Assembly (NCBI GenBank): GCA_943737045.1
Contig: CALSFV010000302.1
Span: 310,001 to 374,000 of the forward strand
Direction: 5' to 3'
From: Parapristionchus giblindavisi
Taxonomy: Eukaryota > Nematoda > Chromadorea > Rhabditida > Diplogasteridae
DNA: 64,000 nucleotides
The position numbers and the translations under genes were made by a program. The notes below the pieces were generated by a model that did no database searches, was not told the origin of the DNA, and worked only from the letters and a program-made list of their open reading frames with translations. Shown one piece after another: positions 1 through 12,511 of this stretch. Each line of letters starts with the position of its first letter. Positions within the stretch are counted from its first letter, which is position 1.

Positions 1-16
1 TTGTTCCTTGATTCAG

Positions 17-3000
17 GCTTTATCAGCTCTACAGAAGGTCGACTTTGACATCGAACGTGCGTATGATGTACTATTGAATGATCAACGGGAGAAGGAGATT
101 CAGGAGGATAATCAAGGTTGTGCACTATCTCCTATTTAAATTATCTCTAAAAAATTGTATTAGAGGTGTCATGTCTAGACAATTTTCGGCTTAGCGCAGT
201 CGATCAAATAATGTTTTTAAAGAGCAGCTTGTTTCATTGCTGGCATAGGTAAAAAAGTACTTTATAAACTACGAAGCCTGAACGCATTTTGAGCCGAAAA
301 TTCACAAAAAATGGAAAAACGTTACCGCATTTGGGAGATGTGTTTGAATACCTGACCGCATCTGAGCCGAAAAATTAAAAACCTGACCGCATTTTGAAAA
401 TGTGCAACGTTCGATTGCTGGAAATTTATTTAGACGGTATGCTTCAAATCTACTAAATTTAAGAGAGTATATAAGAAGTGATAAGATCGCTGAATCATTC
501 GCCTGATTAACCTGTCACTTTCATGTTTCGCATGCATGATATAGAATGCCAATCATCCCTTATCCGTTTGAGGACTTAGACGGAAACTAAAAACAAGTTG
601 ATCTAATATTAAAGCACACCTCTATCTTATTTTGCTCTCCGCTCTGGCAAAGCTCTCTCGTAGACAAAGAGCGCGAGATTTTCAAGTTCATGTTTCTGTC
701 CAGTTTTTCGAGCTAAACAACATGAGATCAACTGTTTTAACTATTTCGAATCGAAATCTTCCTCAACCAAAAACACCCACATTATTTATTATTTAATTTT
801 TGGATTTCAGTTGCCTTTAATTTAACAAAAAAAGCTTATCAAAAATCCATTCTAATCCGCAGATAAGGCGTCGTAGAGAGGTTTAGTGTGCGATGTGATG
901 ATAAAAGGAATGATTCATGTGAAGAGAGAGTTATGAGAGAGTTGATAAGAAAGAGTGAGTCATTCTTGTTTGAGAGTGAAGAGAATGAGGTCGACTCCAA
1001 TATTCTCTCTCGTTAACACTCGATGTACTGTTCTTTCTCGCGTATTCTAACTATAAAAGTCTTTTCCTTTTCCTTCATCCTTCTCAATAGATTCCACTGA
1101 TTTTCCATCTTTCAAGTTTGACATATTGATTTTCTTTCGCCTTCACTATTTTACCGCCCCACGTAAAGTTTTTATTTTATTATAAATGTTTTTTATAAGA
1201 CGGCGGACTCGACTGATTTCTCTATTGACAGGACTTTATCATGGCAGGCAATCAGTGTAGGTGTTATCTGTCTTGTATGTCGAGTGTAATAATAATTCAA
1301 CTTGAACGTTTATATCATAATGGTGGGGGATACGCTTCATTTCAATCTCTGTGTTCAATGTAGTAAGCAGTAATGAACCGTGAATATCGCCGCCTTTTAA
1401 GTACAAAAAATAGTGAAATTTCTATGAAAAACGTCAATTTTGGGGATGTGTACCAATAAGTTTCTAAAATTTGCTGGAGTGTTTATCCCATGTGATATCT
1501 AGGGACCATCAGTGGTAGTAAGTGAGAGAGATCGTGTGGAATGATGAAAAGATGATGAGATCATTGATTGGGAATGAGACTAATCATTCATTTTCCATTA
1601 TGTAATATGCGTACCTTTTTCAGTCGGATGGAATAACTTCGCATCATCATTGGGTCGATCTGCGGCTGATAGTCTCAATCGAATGGGATACGGTATGGAT
1701 GAGGTGAATGTGATCTTTGATCTTTGATCTTAGCTGGTTCCGTTAAAAACATATTCCACTCTATACAGTTGTTATGTTTAATCAAGTATTTCATGCCACA
1801 GATTACGGTATCATGATTTATGTGAAAGAAATCGAATATCAAGGCTTATGGCAGCCTTATCGATGTAATTTTGCTGATCCCTGCTCACGTGTGATTGATA
1901 ATGGTTGCTTTTGACATGAAACTGTACAGGACAGGAAAATAGTAGTGTACATGTCACAGACTGTGTAAGATAGTATCGATTATTAATTGTCAAGTGTCAA
2001 GTGAGTACCGTAATCAGTACAGCAATACTGATGTTCCTGATTCAGGCATTCGGACATATTGATCGTGAGATGAGAAGAGCTTTCGATGATATGTCGAGAG
2101 ACCACAAGGGATCACCACCTCCTCAGAAGAAAGTAGAGAAGAATGATGATGGTGTTAGAGGTTGGAACATCTATGAACCATTTGTTAATCTGATAACAAT
2201 GAGGCTGATTTTTATTTTTTCTACTTATACTGTGGATAGTGTATAAAGTTGAAGTGTTGGTGTAGCAGAATACTGAAAATGTTACGGTATTGCAGTTACA
2301 GTAACCTCTCAATGTTGTCCTCCTCCTCCTCCTCCATCGTCTTATACTCCTCCTACCCCAGCTCCATCGGATCCTAAGAGCTCATCGAATGGAGATAACA
2401 GAGGTACTTGTAGTGTTTCTTTGTTCTCATGGGTTACTGTAGAATCTGATTAGGTTCGTGTTATTGATCCATGGGATTAGATGAAGATTAGACTGTGTGA
2501 GAATGATTTGTAATATCAATCATATTTAATATTGAATATTTTATTCGTTTCACTCGTAATACACCATAACTTCAGTTATTAGGGATCGGGTTTTATTTGA
2601 CTTGATAGGAGTATTGAACATAACTTCAAGTTGCTATGGATGACTAAAGGAGATACGCAACGATTTTGTCTTTGTAAAAGTTTATCTGATTATACCTGTC
2701 ATTTTCATGTTTCATCTATTACATAGAATGGTTCTCACCATTCTTTCGATGATATTATATCTTGTTTATTTCATTACATGGTTACTATTTACCAACTTTC
2801 TAAAGTCTGATTAATGTGAACATGTTCGTCTATTTCACTCTGCCATTACATTCTCTCATTTTCCCATGCTTTCTCGCACTTTCTCTAACCGTCTGCACTC
2901 TCGTCGATTCTTATGCTCTCTCAATCTCTCGTACTTTACTTTCTCTCGCAGTTTTTTAAAGAACCTTCTCGTTGGTTCTCGTTCTTTCTGAGTAAAAGGG

Positions 3001-6000
3001 GGTTATTTCATAGATGGAATAGAATAGAATAGGTCATAGTACCCTGTTAGAGTAGAGTGATTGAAGGAAAGAAAAGGCCCATTCTTCCTTTTCTCCCTTT
3101 CCCCATTTTTTGTACGATTTCTACACTGTTTTATCGGGTTTAAACGTCATATTTCTGATCCCCTTTGTGTCTTTTCACCATCATTGATACTATCTATCTA
3201 TGAAATGTTGCGCTTATCTAGTTCGATATGGGTTTCGATCTTGATATTACAGTAACCATGAAGCCTTCCCTTGAGTTATAACTTTGGGATTACGGTAAAT
3301 GATCTGCATTTGTGAAGATGGCTTCGGTGTGTTCTTATCTCTGATTAGGGAGTATATTGTGAAATGAGTGATAGTCATTGTGAGATCTGGAATGTTATTT
3401 GTATTCTTGTGAATCTTGCCTTGTCAGTTACGTTTCACAACATGTTTGTTAGTAACTTTAACGGATGTGGAGTCGATCGATCCTTTTCTGACAATCCTGT
3501 TATTGAATTTGGTTCAAGGGTCTATTTCAGTCCCGATTACTGTAACCGTGAAGCTGTCGGTAGCTATAGGATTACTATAGATTATCGGTATTTGGGAAAT
3601 CATGATGGCACAATTATGAACATATTATCTATGGTTGGACTATGAGATGGTATGTATCATTATTGATTGATCAATGCTTTATTGATGTAAAACATTCCTC
3701 AATTGTATTCATGTCTTCTTTTGAGGGTATTATTAATTAGCGAATGATACTCATCTATTGTGTGACATTTGATGCTTCACCCTTCACCCCCCCCCCCCCC
3801 CTATTTCTCGCTATATTTTTCTCTCTAGTGTTCTCTGCACTCTCTCGATTACACACACTATCTCCTCGACTCTGCTTCTCTATCCATATCTATTATCATA
3901 GTTTTTGTCGTTCTTTAGAGCACAAGTTCTCTCTTTCTCTATTTCTCTTATCGAGTATCCTCTTTCTCTCATTTCCTCTTTTTCTCTTCTTCCCCATGAT
4001 TATTCCCTTATCTCCCATTTCATTATCAGTTCATTCCTCTTTCCTCCATTTGTCCGTTCATCCTTTATATCTATAGATCATTAATAGAGAATTAGAATTA
4101 GAATGGGTAATAGAGAATTGATCTATCATCACTGGTGGATTCTTGTTTCAATCAGTTGATGATATCGCTGATTGTTATTCTCTCAGATTTGACCGATCCT
4201 TATAACAATACGAACTATTCAATATTGATGTGTATGTGTGGCAAGTGGACTGTATTCGTATTTGTATTGATTTATTGATTTTCGATTTATTCCATGGATA
4301 TATTTTGTCCATTAGATGACTTTTTCTCCCTTATCAGTATTGTTTCCGCTTCACTCACGATTGCTCTCCTCGTTTGCCATACTCTCTCGTAGTCTCTGAC
4401 TGTCTGCCACTCTATACATTCTCCATTGTCTCTATCTCTGTGTTTGGTTCAAATACCTTTCATCATCATAGGCAATTGCAATCATTCCCATGCCTTTCAC
4501 CTTCTCTCTGACTTATTTCTTGTTTTATCTCTAAAAAGAGATAGAGTTTACATATTCAATCGATAATTGATTGATGCGATGATCGATCGATAGTATCGAT
4601 CTGCTTCGGATGAATTTTACCTGATGGGGTGAAGATGACTAGTATACTGACAATGAGTACGACTCATAGTGATACATTGACACTTCGTGCCTTATAAATA
4701 CTTGATCATTGAGGATTGGGGACTTTGTAGTCAAGGATGAAATGATTGAATGAATTGAATCGTGGATGGAAAGGAGGAGGAGGAGTTATAGGGTGTGGTC
4801 GGGTGTAGATTAATTGGATGAGAGGAAGAGGACACGATTGAGAGATAGATAGATTGATAGAGGGTCTAGACAGTTCATCGATCTTAGAAGATAAATCTAT
4901 AGTGTTTACGCTCTTTATAAGTATTCTGATTGTAAAGGTTTTAATGATTCCATCAATGACAAATGATGTTTTCAAAATGTTGCGTCCCTTTAAATTATTG
5001 TTTCCAAATTATCCAACACAAATCATAGTATGAGGTCACACTGAAAATGCTCTAAAATATGCGTGAAGTTCACATTACGATCTGTTCGGTATATTATCAT
5101 TTTTTTTGATTGATTGATCTCTAGTTTTACGGTGGGTACTGTAATATTGGTGCATTTGTTATCGATTGATCGATAACATAATAGGAAGTTGTTATCATTT
5201 CTCTTAGTCGTTGTTTCATGTTATCTACGTTAATGGGGAGCATTAGAGTAGACGAGTAAAGGGAAGGGGAAGTGAGAGGAAGAGAGAGAGAGGGAGAAGG
5301 AGAGGGAGAGAGAAAAAGGGATAGAGGAAGAGACAGAGAAAGAATGGAGTGTAGACTCTCCAGTGTAGATGGACATTAGGAAAGGGAGATGAATGATTAT
5401 TTTAGAGATGTACATGCTTGTGATTATCAATAAAATCCTCAAAATAAGATATGAGCTACTATTGGCTTGGAGATGAAACATGATTCTACTAGGTATTCGT
5501 TGTACTTCTAGAATTGAAAGTGAAGGGGCGCAGTGTGAATCTCATTGGATATCATCACTTTAGTTCAACTTCGATTCCATTTTGATATGTACTCTACTGA
5601 TCAAAGTCTGTTCGTATTGGTTTCTGTAGATATACAAATGGTTTTTGATGTTTGGTATAGGTTTGTAGAGGTAAAAAGGTGAGTGTGAGGTACATAGATG
5701 AGAAAGGGGTGAATAAGAAGGAGATGGTTGAGGGTATTAGAGTAAGACGAAGGGACACAGTAATGATTAGAGGGGAGAGGATGGGTGGGGTTGGTCAGTT
5801 GAGTACTACTAAGAGTAGTCGAGAGTGATAGACATTGTCTCTTTGACTTCAACTGATCACTGATATGGACATGGGTACGTTACTGTTTCATTGTTTTTTT
5901 TTTGTTGATTCGTAACTTGCTTAATGTAGTAAAGCTATTATGTTGTTTTGGATGATGACGTAGTTTAGAATTAGTGCTAGATCGATAATAGATGGAACTA

Positions 6001-6301
6001 GAGAACATCTATCAGTACTGGGGTATCATTCAATTATTTAGTCAGATTCGATAGAACAAAAGGTGACTGTAGTAAACGAAGCATGGATATGAATGTTCGC
6101 CCCTGGGGCTATATTTTATGATGAACCATGAACATTGATCGTCGATTATCGTAACGTAATAAATGTTCATAATAGATGTTTGTGATGTTATATTTATGAA
6201 CAATTCATGTGAGATAGTTTAATGGTATTGGCTCATATCATTTCCATTATGATTATTCCATTGAAATGGACTATCATTGTCCTCTAACGGTCTGCATCTC
6301 T

Positions 6302-6352
<51 letters not shown>

Positions 6353-9300
6353 CTTCTCTCGTATCCTCTAATCCTGCTTATCATATCATAATCATTCAAT
6401 CTATCAATGGGATGACTCATCTCCTCATTGGGTAGTCCCCCTTCTATTTCGTGTCTATCTCTACTCCACCTCATCTCCCCCTCCCTCCTCCATCTCCCCC
6501 CTCTCCCTACCCACGCCCTCTTGTACTCGTCAAGGAATGTGTTGATCTGTATCGACAATGTGCTGACTTTCCTCTCTATGGGACTGTTTTGTTGTTGTGT
6601 CTATTGACAATCCAAATTTCTCGCGGCTCAAGACGTGTTAAAACGTGTTGACGTGATGAAGGGATGGAAAGCGGATCATATTCGTTTTATTATCTCGCGG
6701 AATTCTCCGAATATCTTAAATCTCTCATATGCTGATCTTCTGAGAAGCTCGTCGAGACAATTTCTCTATATCCCTTGTCTCCTTGTCTATCTCCTAGTTA
6801 ATGAAGGGTACACGTTGTTCTCCCTGTTTGGTTATGTCTGTCTCTGACGATGTTTCTACGTGAAAAGAAAGAAGTGGACTGTTCAAGAAGTGGACGAGAG
6901 AGTGTGAAAGATGAGAGAGTCCAGAGAAGCAGAGGGTGCGAAGCGATGAAAATTCACGACGATTGGGAAAGAATGAGAGGAAAGTGTATTAAACTTGGAG
7001 AGTGTAGATAGAAAAAGGTAGAGCTAGAGAGTATGCTGAACAGAGAGAGTGCAGACAGCGAGAGTGAGGTTAGAGAGAACGGGAAAGTGAGAGAGTCACA
7101 GTGATCCCGGAATCGTTCCCTATACACGGTTAGTAGACAATTGGAACGAAACTGACGGAGATGGAAGGGGGTACTGAAAGTAACAGCAACTATGATGAGA
7201 TAGTGTGTGAAATGAAGAGAGTGCAGAGAAAGAGAGGGAGCATCCGGGATTGAGAGAAATAGAGGGGATTGTCAACACGGAGACACGCAAACGATGATGC
7301 AGAGGGAGAGGGAGAGGTAGAGATCCTAGAGGGAGAGGGAGACGAGATAGACGAGAAATGAAGAATAGGGGAGAAAGCAAGAGTCATTGAACTATCTCAT
7401 TCATTCTCCCCTCTCTCAACCTATTCTCCCTCTCTCCCTCTCCCTCTCCCTCTCCCTCTCCCTCTCCCTCTCCCTCTCCCTCTCCCTCTCCCTCTCCCTC
7501 TCTCCATCCCCATCTCAATCGCATAGTTGTTGCACATTCATTACATACTACCCCTCTTCCTCCTCTTGTAGTCTGCTATCAGCTGATTGTACATAAAGTA
7601 CTATCGACTACAGTAACCCCCTACCGTAACCCCTGCAAACATTCCGTTCAAGAATCCCTTCCGTATGGCTGGACTACGTCGTTTTCATCCGGATACGCTC
7701 GCGTCGCCGCCTGGATCGCGAATGAGCGGTGATTTATTGATTTATTGATTGATTGCTTGGATTTGACTGACTCTCACCGCGATTACGTCAAGATTACGGT
7801 AGTCTTGTGTGTTTGTGTGTCTAGTATTCTTAGTAACAGCTGAGTTGGCATTGAAGATTATGAAGACCCAGTGATAAGTGAGTGGTGCATGATGGAAAGA
7901 GAGGGAGAGGGAGAGGGAGGTGAATGTATCATGATATAGAGAGAGAAGTATGGAGAGGGAGAACGTCCCAGTGGTGGTACAACCTCTCTGAGAAGTTGAT
8001 TGATGAAAGGATTAGAGAAGTGAAGATAATGGATAGAGAATGACTGTTTAGTTAGTATAGGATAGATGGGGAGGAGGGAGGGGAGAGGATGGAGTGGAGG
8101 GGGCGGATAGAATCGTTCATAGATAGAAGAACGTGGTCAGAGTTCAGACACCTCTTCAATTGAGTTCTGACTCCGTCCTGAACGGTTGCTTCTGTTCCCT
8201 CATTGAAATGTCACCCAGTCGCCGTATCACACCGCCCTATTACTACGGTAGTCCGCCGAGTCGCGCGGGATCCATTGGGTCAGGTACGGTATGGTATAGA
8301 GTAGGAAGGACTGAAATACGGAGTGGACTGTTGATGCATGATGTAGTTATGGTCTATGGAGTTTATTGATTAATTCGTAATTCATTGAAAGACACTGACA
8401 AATGTTTCAGTACTTTGTCAATTTTTTAATGTTGTATAATATTATTATAATAATAATAATTACATTTATATCTTCAGATAACGGAAGTATCTCATCTGGT
8501 AGCAGCAGAGACAGTCACAGTACGCCCTATCAACAGCAACAACAAGGAAACATGTCTGGTACGGTAGAATTTATTTATTGATTGATTTTGTCTTCTGGGC
8601 CTATATGTCATCGCTATTCGTGTATTCATTAGGCAGATCATGATGATGTGAAACCTGCATTTACCCGGCGAAGAGTACCTCATTCGCGAATGGTTTGAGC
8701 TTCGAAAATTGGTTTTGTAGAGACGCTAGCCAACCCCCCTATTAGGCAAAACTGTATGCTTGCGAATTTTGTGGTTTTCATTGATTGATTATTGATCGAT
8801 TGGAAGCTCAAACGGTGAGTATAAGAAAATTGATTGTTAGCATCCAGAAGCTTCGCCGAATTATGATCATTACATCCATTGCTTCAATAATAATAATGTG
8901 AGACGGGAATTCAACCGGCGAAGAATTTAAGGCATCTTGATGGGCTGAGAGACGAAAATTGGTTTAGCAAAGAGGCTATATCGGTCTAGCATTTAAATTT
9001 TAAAAAAAAACGATACCGCGAAATATGTGTTATCATGGAGAATCTAAGCATGTCTGCAAAAATTATCGATTTATTGATAATTTTTGTCTTTAATTTATTG
9101 ATTGTTTTATTGATTAATTGTAGGCAACGCTCGTGTAGTACCCGTTCAATTGATTCGTAATCGATCAATCGATGATTTCAATGAGCAAATCGTCCATATG
9201 CTTGATGATATTGAACGACGTGTCGAACAATTACGGTATTGTTTTGTTGATTTTCTAGGACTTGATGGGCCAAATTTATTGATTAGTTCGCGATTGTATC

Positions 9301-11691
9301 CTTGTGAAGGTATGGAATCCATATTATGGATTATGAAACATGATTAACAAATAGATGAGTAGAGTGGGTGGGTGTTGACAATGTGGAAGATGATTGAGTG
9401 AGGGAAGTTGACCATTCTTCATACTCTACTTATTGATCACTAGTGTGTCTTTACTTTGTTAGTATAATGCTATCTTTTATTATGTTATACTCTAAAACAC
9501 GGTCCCGCTTCTAAGGTTCCAGGAACTCTTCCAGAAAATCTCCGGAATACTTCTAGCAAATTTCAAATATTCCTGAATTTTTTTGTTGTTGAAAATTTGG
9601 CTACATTTTTGACAATCTGTTGACATACCTATTATACCCATTACTGTGTCTATTTCTCCGTCTAGCCCAAGGTGTTTTTTGTACGACTCAAAATCCTTTA
9701 TGCGCTAATTCCAGAATGGAAGAGGAGATGAATTGAGAGTTGAAGACATGTAGGGATTGAGAAGGAGAGAAGGAGAGGGAGAGGGAGAAGGAGAGGGAGA
9801 AGGAGAGGGAGATTGAGCAAGAATGAGAGATGAAGAAGTATGATGAAGAAATGTGAATAGGACATTATACGGCCCCCTTCCTTTCTTAAAGTGAATGTGA
9901 AATGAGTTTGTGAAGAAGAGAATAGAGAAGAGTGAGAGAGTATGGGATATGAAGAGAATCAGAGAAAGAAGAAGATGATAAAGATATTAATGGAGGTTTA
10001 TGTGTGCGCTCTTGATCTTATGAGGGTATAATCTACTTTTGTTGTGCTACAAGTGAAAATCAATAGTATAGGAATACGGTAGATATATTGGTTAGGATAT
10101 TGTATTGATTATTGATTGATTATCGATTAATATTAAGTGAGACAGCTGGTCTACTCGAACAGGAGAAGGAATCAATACTGGACATGCTCTCCAACTTCAA
10201 TCTCAACACGGAATTGCTGCGTCTCGGGCAAGGTACGGTAGAATTTGAATTTGGAATTTGCGCGCGAAATAAAGGGGGTTACGGTATAGGTTGTTTACGA
10301 AAAAAGGGTTGGGTGGTGATGAAACAATAAGAATCACGTGGATGTTTGCTTTGAGGATTGTAAGTTGTGACAGGGAATGGAGAGAGGAGAGAATATATGG
10401 GAGATAATGAGAAGAGGAAGAAGGTGGATGGAGTATGATGGAATAGTAATGGAAGAGATCAGTGGATTGAAGGTGATAGATCGGATGAGATGTTGACGAG
10501 AGACTATTGTTATATCAGAGAGGGTATAATATTCGATTGGAGATGATATGAAGATGTGGTGGATGTGATTGGTTTGATTATGATGAAGGGAGTATATCTG
10601 TGTAGCAATTTCATCGAAGTAATGCATTTGTTGGTTTTTAATGAATCAGCGCACGGTTTAAATGCAAATAGAGAATACTTTGGATCCGTTCAAGATGGGA
10701 TATTCGATTGTAGGTACACATGGAGAGTAGTGTTAGAGTTAGTAGTATTTGTATCCCTATCAAGATATCTACAATATGCCGGGGAGTAGAGTATATTCAA
10801 AACTTTATGAGAGAGACGGAAGACGAAAGTGATCAATAAAAAATTGTGCATTGTTTTCAGGAGATCGTGAGGACATCAACGCTACCGCTAATCGACTCAT
10901 GTCACGCGCTAAGGCTGTCGAGGTACGGTGTATTGATTTATTTGTTTATTGAGTAATCGATTACGTTACTTTGTCAATACTGTATCGTATAATTTTGATT
11001 GAGCAGGAATAGTCATTATTTATCTTGAAACTCTTATTGTTGTAAGCCGTTGATTTTGGGTTCCAGACGTATTTCATTATGATGATTAGGGGGTGGTTGG
11101 TATCAAATGTTATTGTTGTTTGGTCACAATAGACCAAACAACAATATCATTTGATAGCATTCCAAATAATGTAAACGACTCATTATGCCGGCCAAATTAA
11201 AAAAAAATTATCTGTGCGAGTAAAAAAATATTGATTGGTGTATTTGATGTTGGTTATTTCAGGTCGTAGTGAGCACTCCGCGTAACGAGGAACAACAGAA
11301 GGCACTCTCTCAGGTTGGTTAGATTGAGGTTTTTTTTAAAAAAAGGGGAAACTTTGATCAAAATAGATATTTGTTTATTTCCACTTACTTTATTTCCGTG
11401 AGTATAATAAGTGCATGTTTTACCTTCTATGCCTATGATGTATCTCATTGTTAGATTATCAAGTACTTGTATGTTGGAGTGCTCGATTCGGGGAAAGATC
11501 AAAGATCTTTTTTTTAAAAATAATTGATCTTTGATCTTTACAGGTGAACACACTCATCGAGGGAATGATCACGAAGATGACGGATGATCTCTCACAGAGC
11601 AAGGAGGTATTATTGTTAAAATTAGTAATAATAATAATAATAACCATATATATTTATATTTACCGTTATCAACTAGTCAGTGCAATATTTA

Positions 11692-11759
<68 letters not shown>

Positions 11760-12511
11760 CATCATCATTATTATATTATTTTATCGTTATGCTAGGACAT
11801 GGCCATATCTTCATGACATTTGAGAGTAGGGTAATAAGGAGAATGACTTTCGTAGTTGTTGAATTTATGTTTCCATATCTTTTCTTAATTCCGTTTTGTC
11901 TGTGCTTGGGTGTTCGAGTATAGTCATTCTATCTTTCAATCTTCAATTCAATCTAGTTTAGAACAATTATATTTCACAGTGCTCTTTCAACATTTGAGAG
12001 ATAGTGTCATCGTGTATACTTAAATTTTCCTATCACGTTAAAATAATGTCGAAAAAAAGTATGAAATCAATCAATATAATAATCGATAATCGATAATTCT
12101 CTTTCTTGTCAGACATGTCGTCGATTCCTGAATGCGTGTTCCCCTGATCAGCCAGAGGGACCCATCGATCAACGCTTCCAGACTTCGGTGAGAATATGAA
12201 CTATCACTAGCAAAGTTCGCAGCAAACACTACTTGCTTTATGAAAAATCTGAAACTGCGAATCGCCGGGTTGTACTTTGGATTTTGCTATCGCAGTAGTA
12301 TTATATTTGTTTACGAAACATCCAAAATGTGTCTAAATGGAGCGAATACAATGTTTTTTGATCAATCAATAATCTTAATCAATCAATAATTCAAATGAAT
12401 CAATAGGTGATCGAGTGTACAGCTGATGACCAGAAGAAGATTCGTCGTAAGCTCGCCCAGATCATCACTCAGATTGAGCGTGCCGAACGTACATGTATGC
12501 CTCAATGGTAG
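17..12511 (+). CDS. unc-23: UNC-23 / BAG2-family co-chaperone (5' end outside window)
   Basis: BAG-family nucleotide-exchange factor of Hsp70; in C. elegans UNC-23 maintains muscle attachment (family knowledge). Phase-consistent exons: 17-116, 1624-1703, 2046-2151, 2296-2403, 7614-7728, 8141-8283, 8478-8558, 9124-9235, 10138-10232, 10861-10922, 11263-11313, 11544-11606, 12113-12187, 12407-12511 (stop TAG). The last eight exons match vertebrate BAG2 along their length: EQLRETAGLLEQEKE, then DINATANRLMSRAKAVEV, TLIEGMITKMTDDLSQSKE, ACSPDQPEGPIDQRFQ and DDQKKIRRKLAQIITQIERA. Upstream is a low-complexity part (a six-proline run, SP-rich stretches, poly-Q) and a short helical VDFDIERAYDVLL piece that resembles the end of a UBA domain. 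Exons 7614-7728 and 8141-8283 read in phase but the protein is unconvincing. In another frame the first contains ATG GCT GGA CTA, which could start a short isoform that splices in phase to 8478. Confidence 0.9.
6303..6349. repeat. (TC)n microsatellite
   Basis: About 22 uninterrupted TC dinucleotides in the large unc-23 intron. The reverse-strand open frame across it (poly Arg-Glu) is an artefact. Confidence 0.95.
7425..7504. repeat. (TCCCTC)n hexamer satellite
   Basis: About 12 near-perfect CCCTCT hexamers just before the unc-23 exon at 7614. The same hexamer, or its complement GAGGGA, recurs across the window. Confidence 0.95.
8642..8985. repeat. Diverged direct repeat pair in unc-23 intron
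   Basis: A block of about 90 bp at 8642-8735 (GATGTGAAACCTGC, CCGGCGAAGA, then CGAAAATTGGTTTTGT) recurs in diverged form at 8893-8985 (AATGTGAGACGGGA, CCGGCGAAGA, CGAAAATTGGTTTAGC). They are two copies of one dispersed element. Confidence 0.6.
11101..11165. repeat. Short hairpin-forming inverted repeat
   Basis: Arms of about 25 nt, GGTATCAAATGTTATTG against CAATATCATTTGATAGC, joined through TTGTTTGG and CCAAACAA. It lies between unc-23 exons 10922 and 11263 and looks like a small MITE remnant. Confidence 0.75.
11692..11760. repeat. (ATT)n microsatellite
   Basis: More than 20 ATT trinucleotides in the unc-23 intron after exon 11544-11606. Open frames across it (poly-Tyr) are artefacts. Confidence 0.95.

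Larger units (their letters stand above)
2404..7613. other. 5.2-kb unc-23 intron
   Basis: No further exon was found between the donor at 2403 and the acceptor at 7613. It holds pyrimidine-rich stretches (3060-4080, with a C-run near 3787-3802), purine-rich stretches (5230-5345, 5640-5840), a TC microsatellite, and scattered TTAC-N-GTAA-like strings. The size contrasts with the 40-350 bp introns in most of the window's genes, so an alternative promoter or an unrecognised exon could lie inside. Confidence 0.6.
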
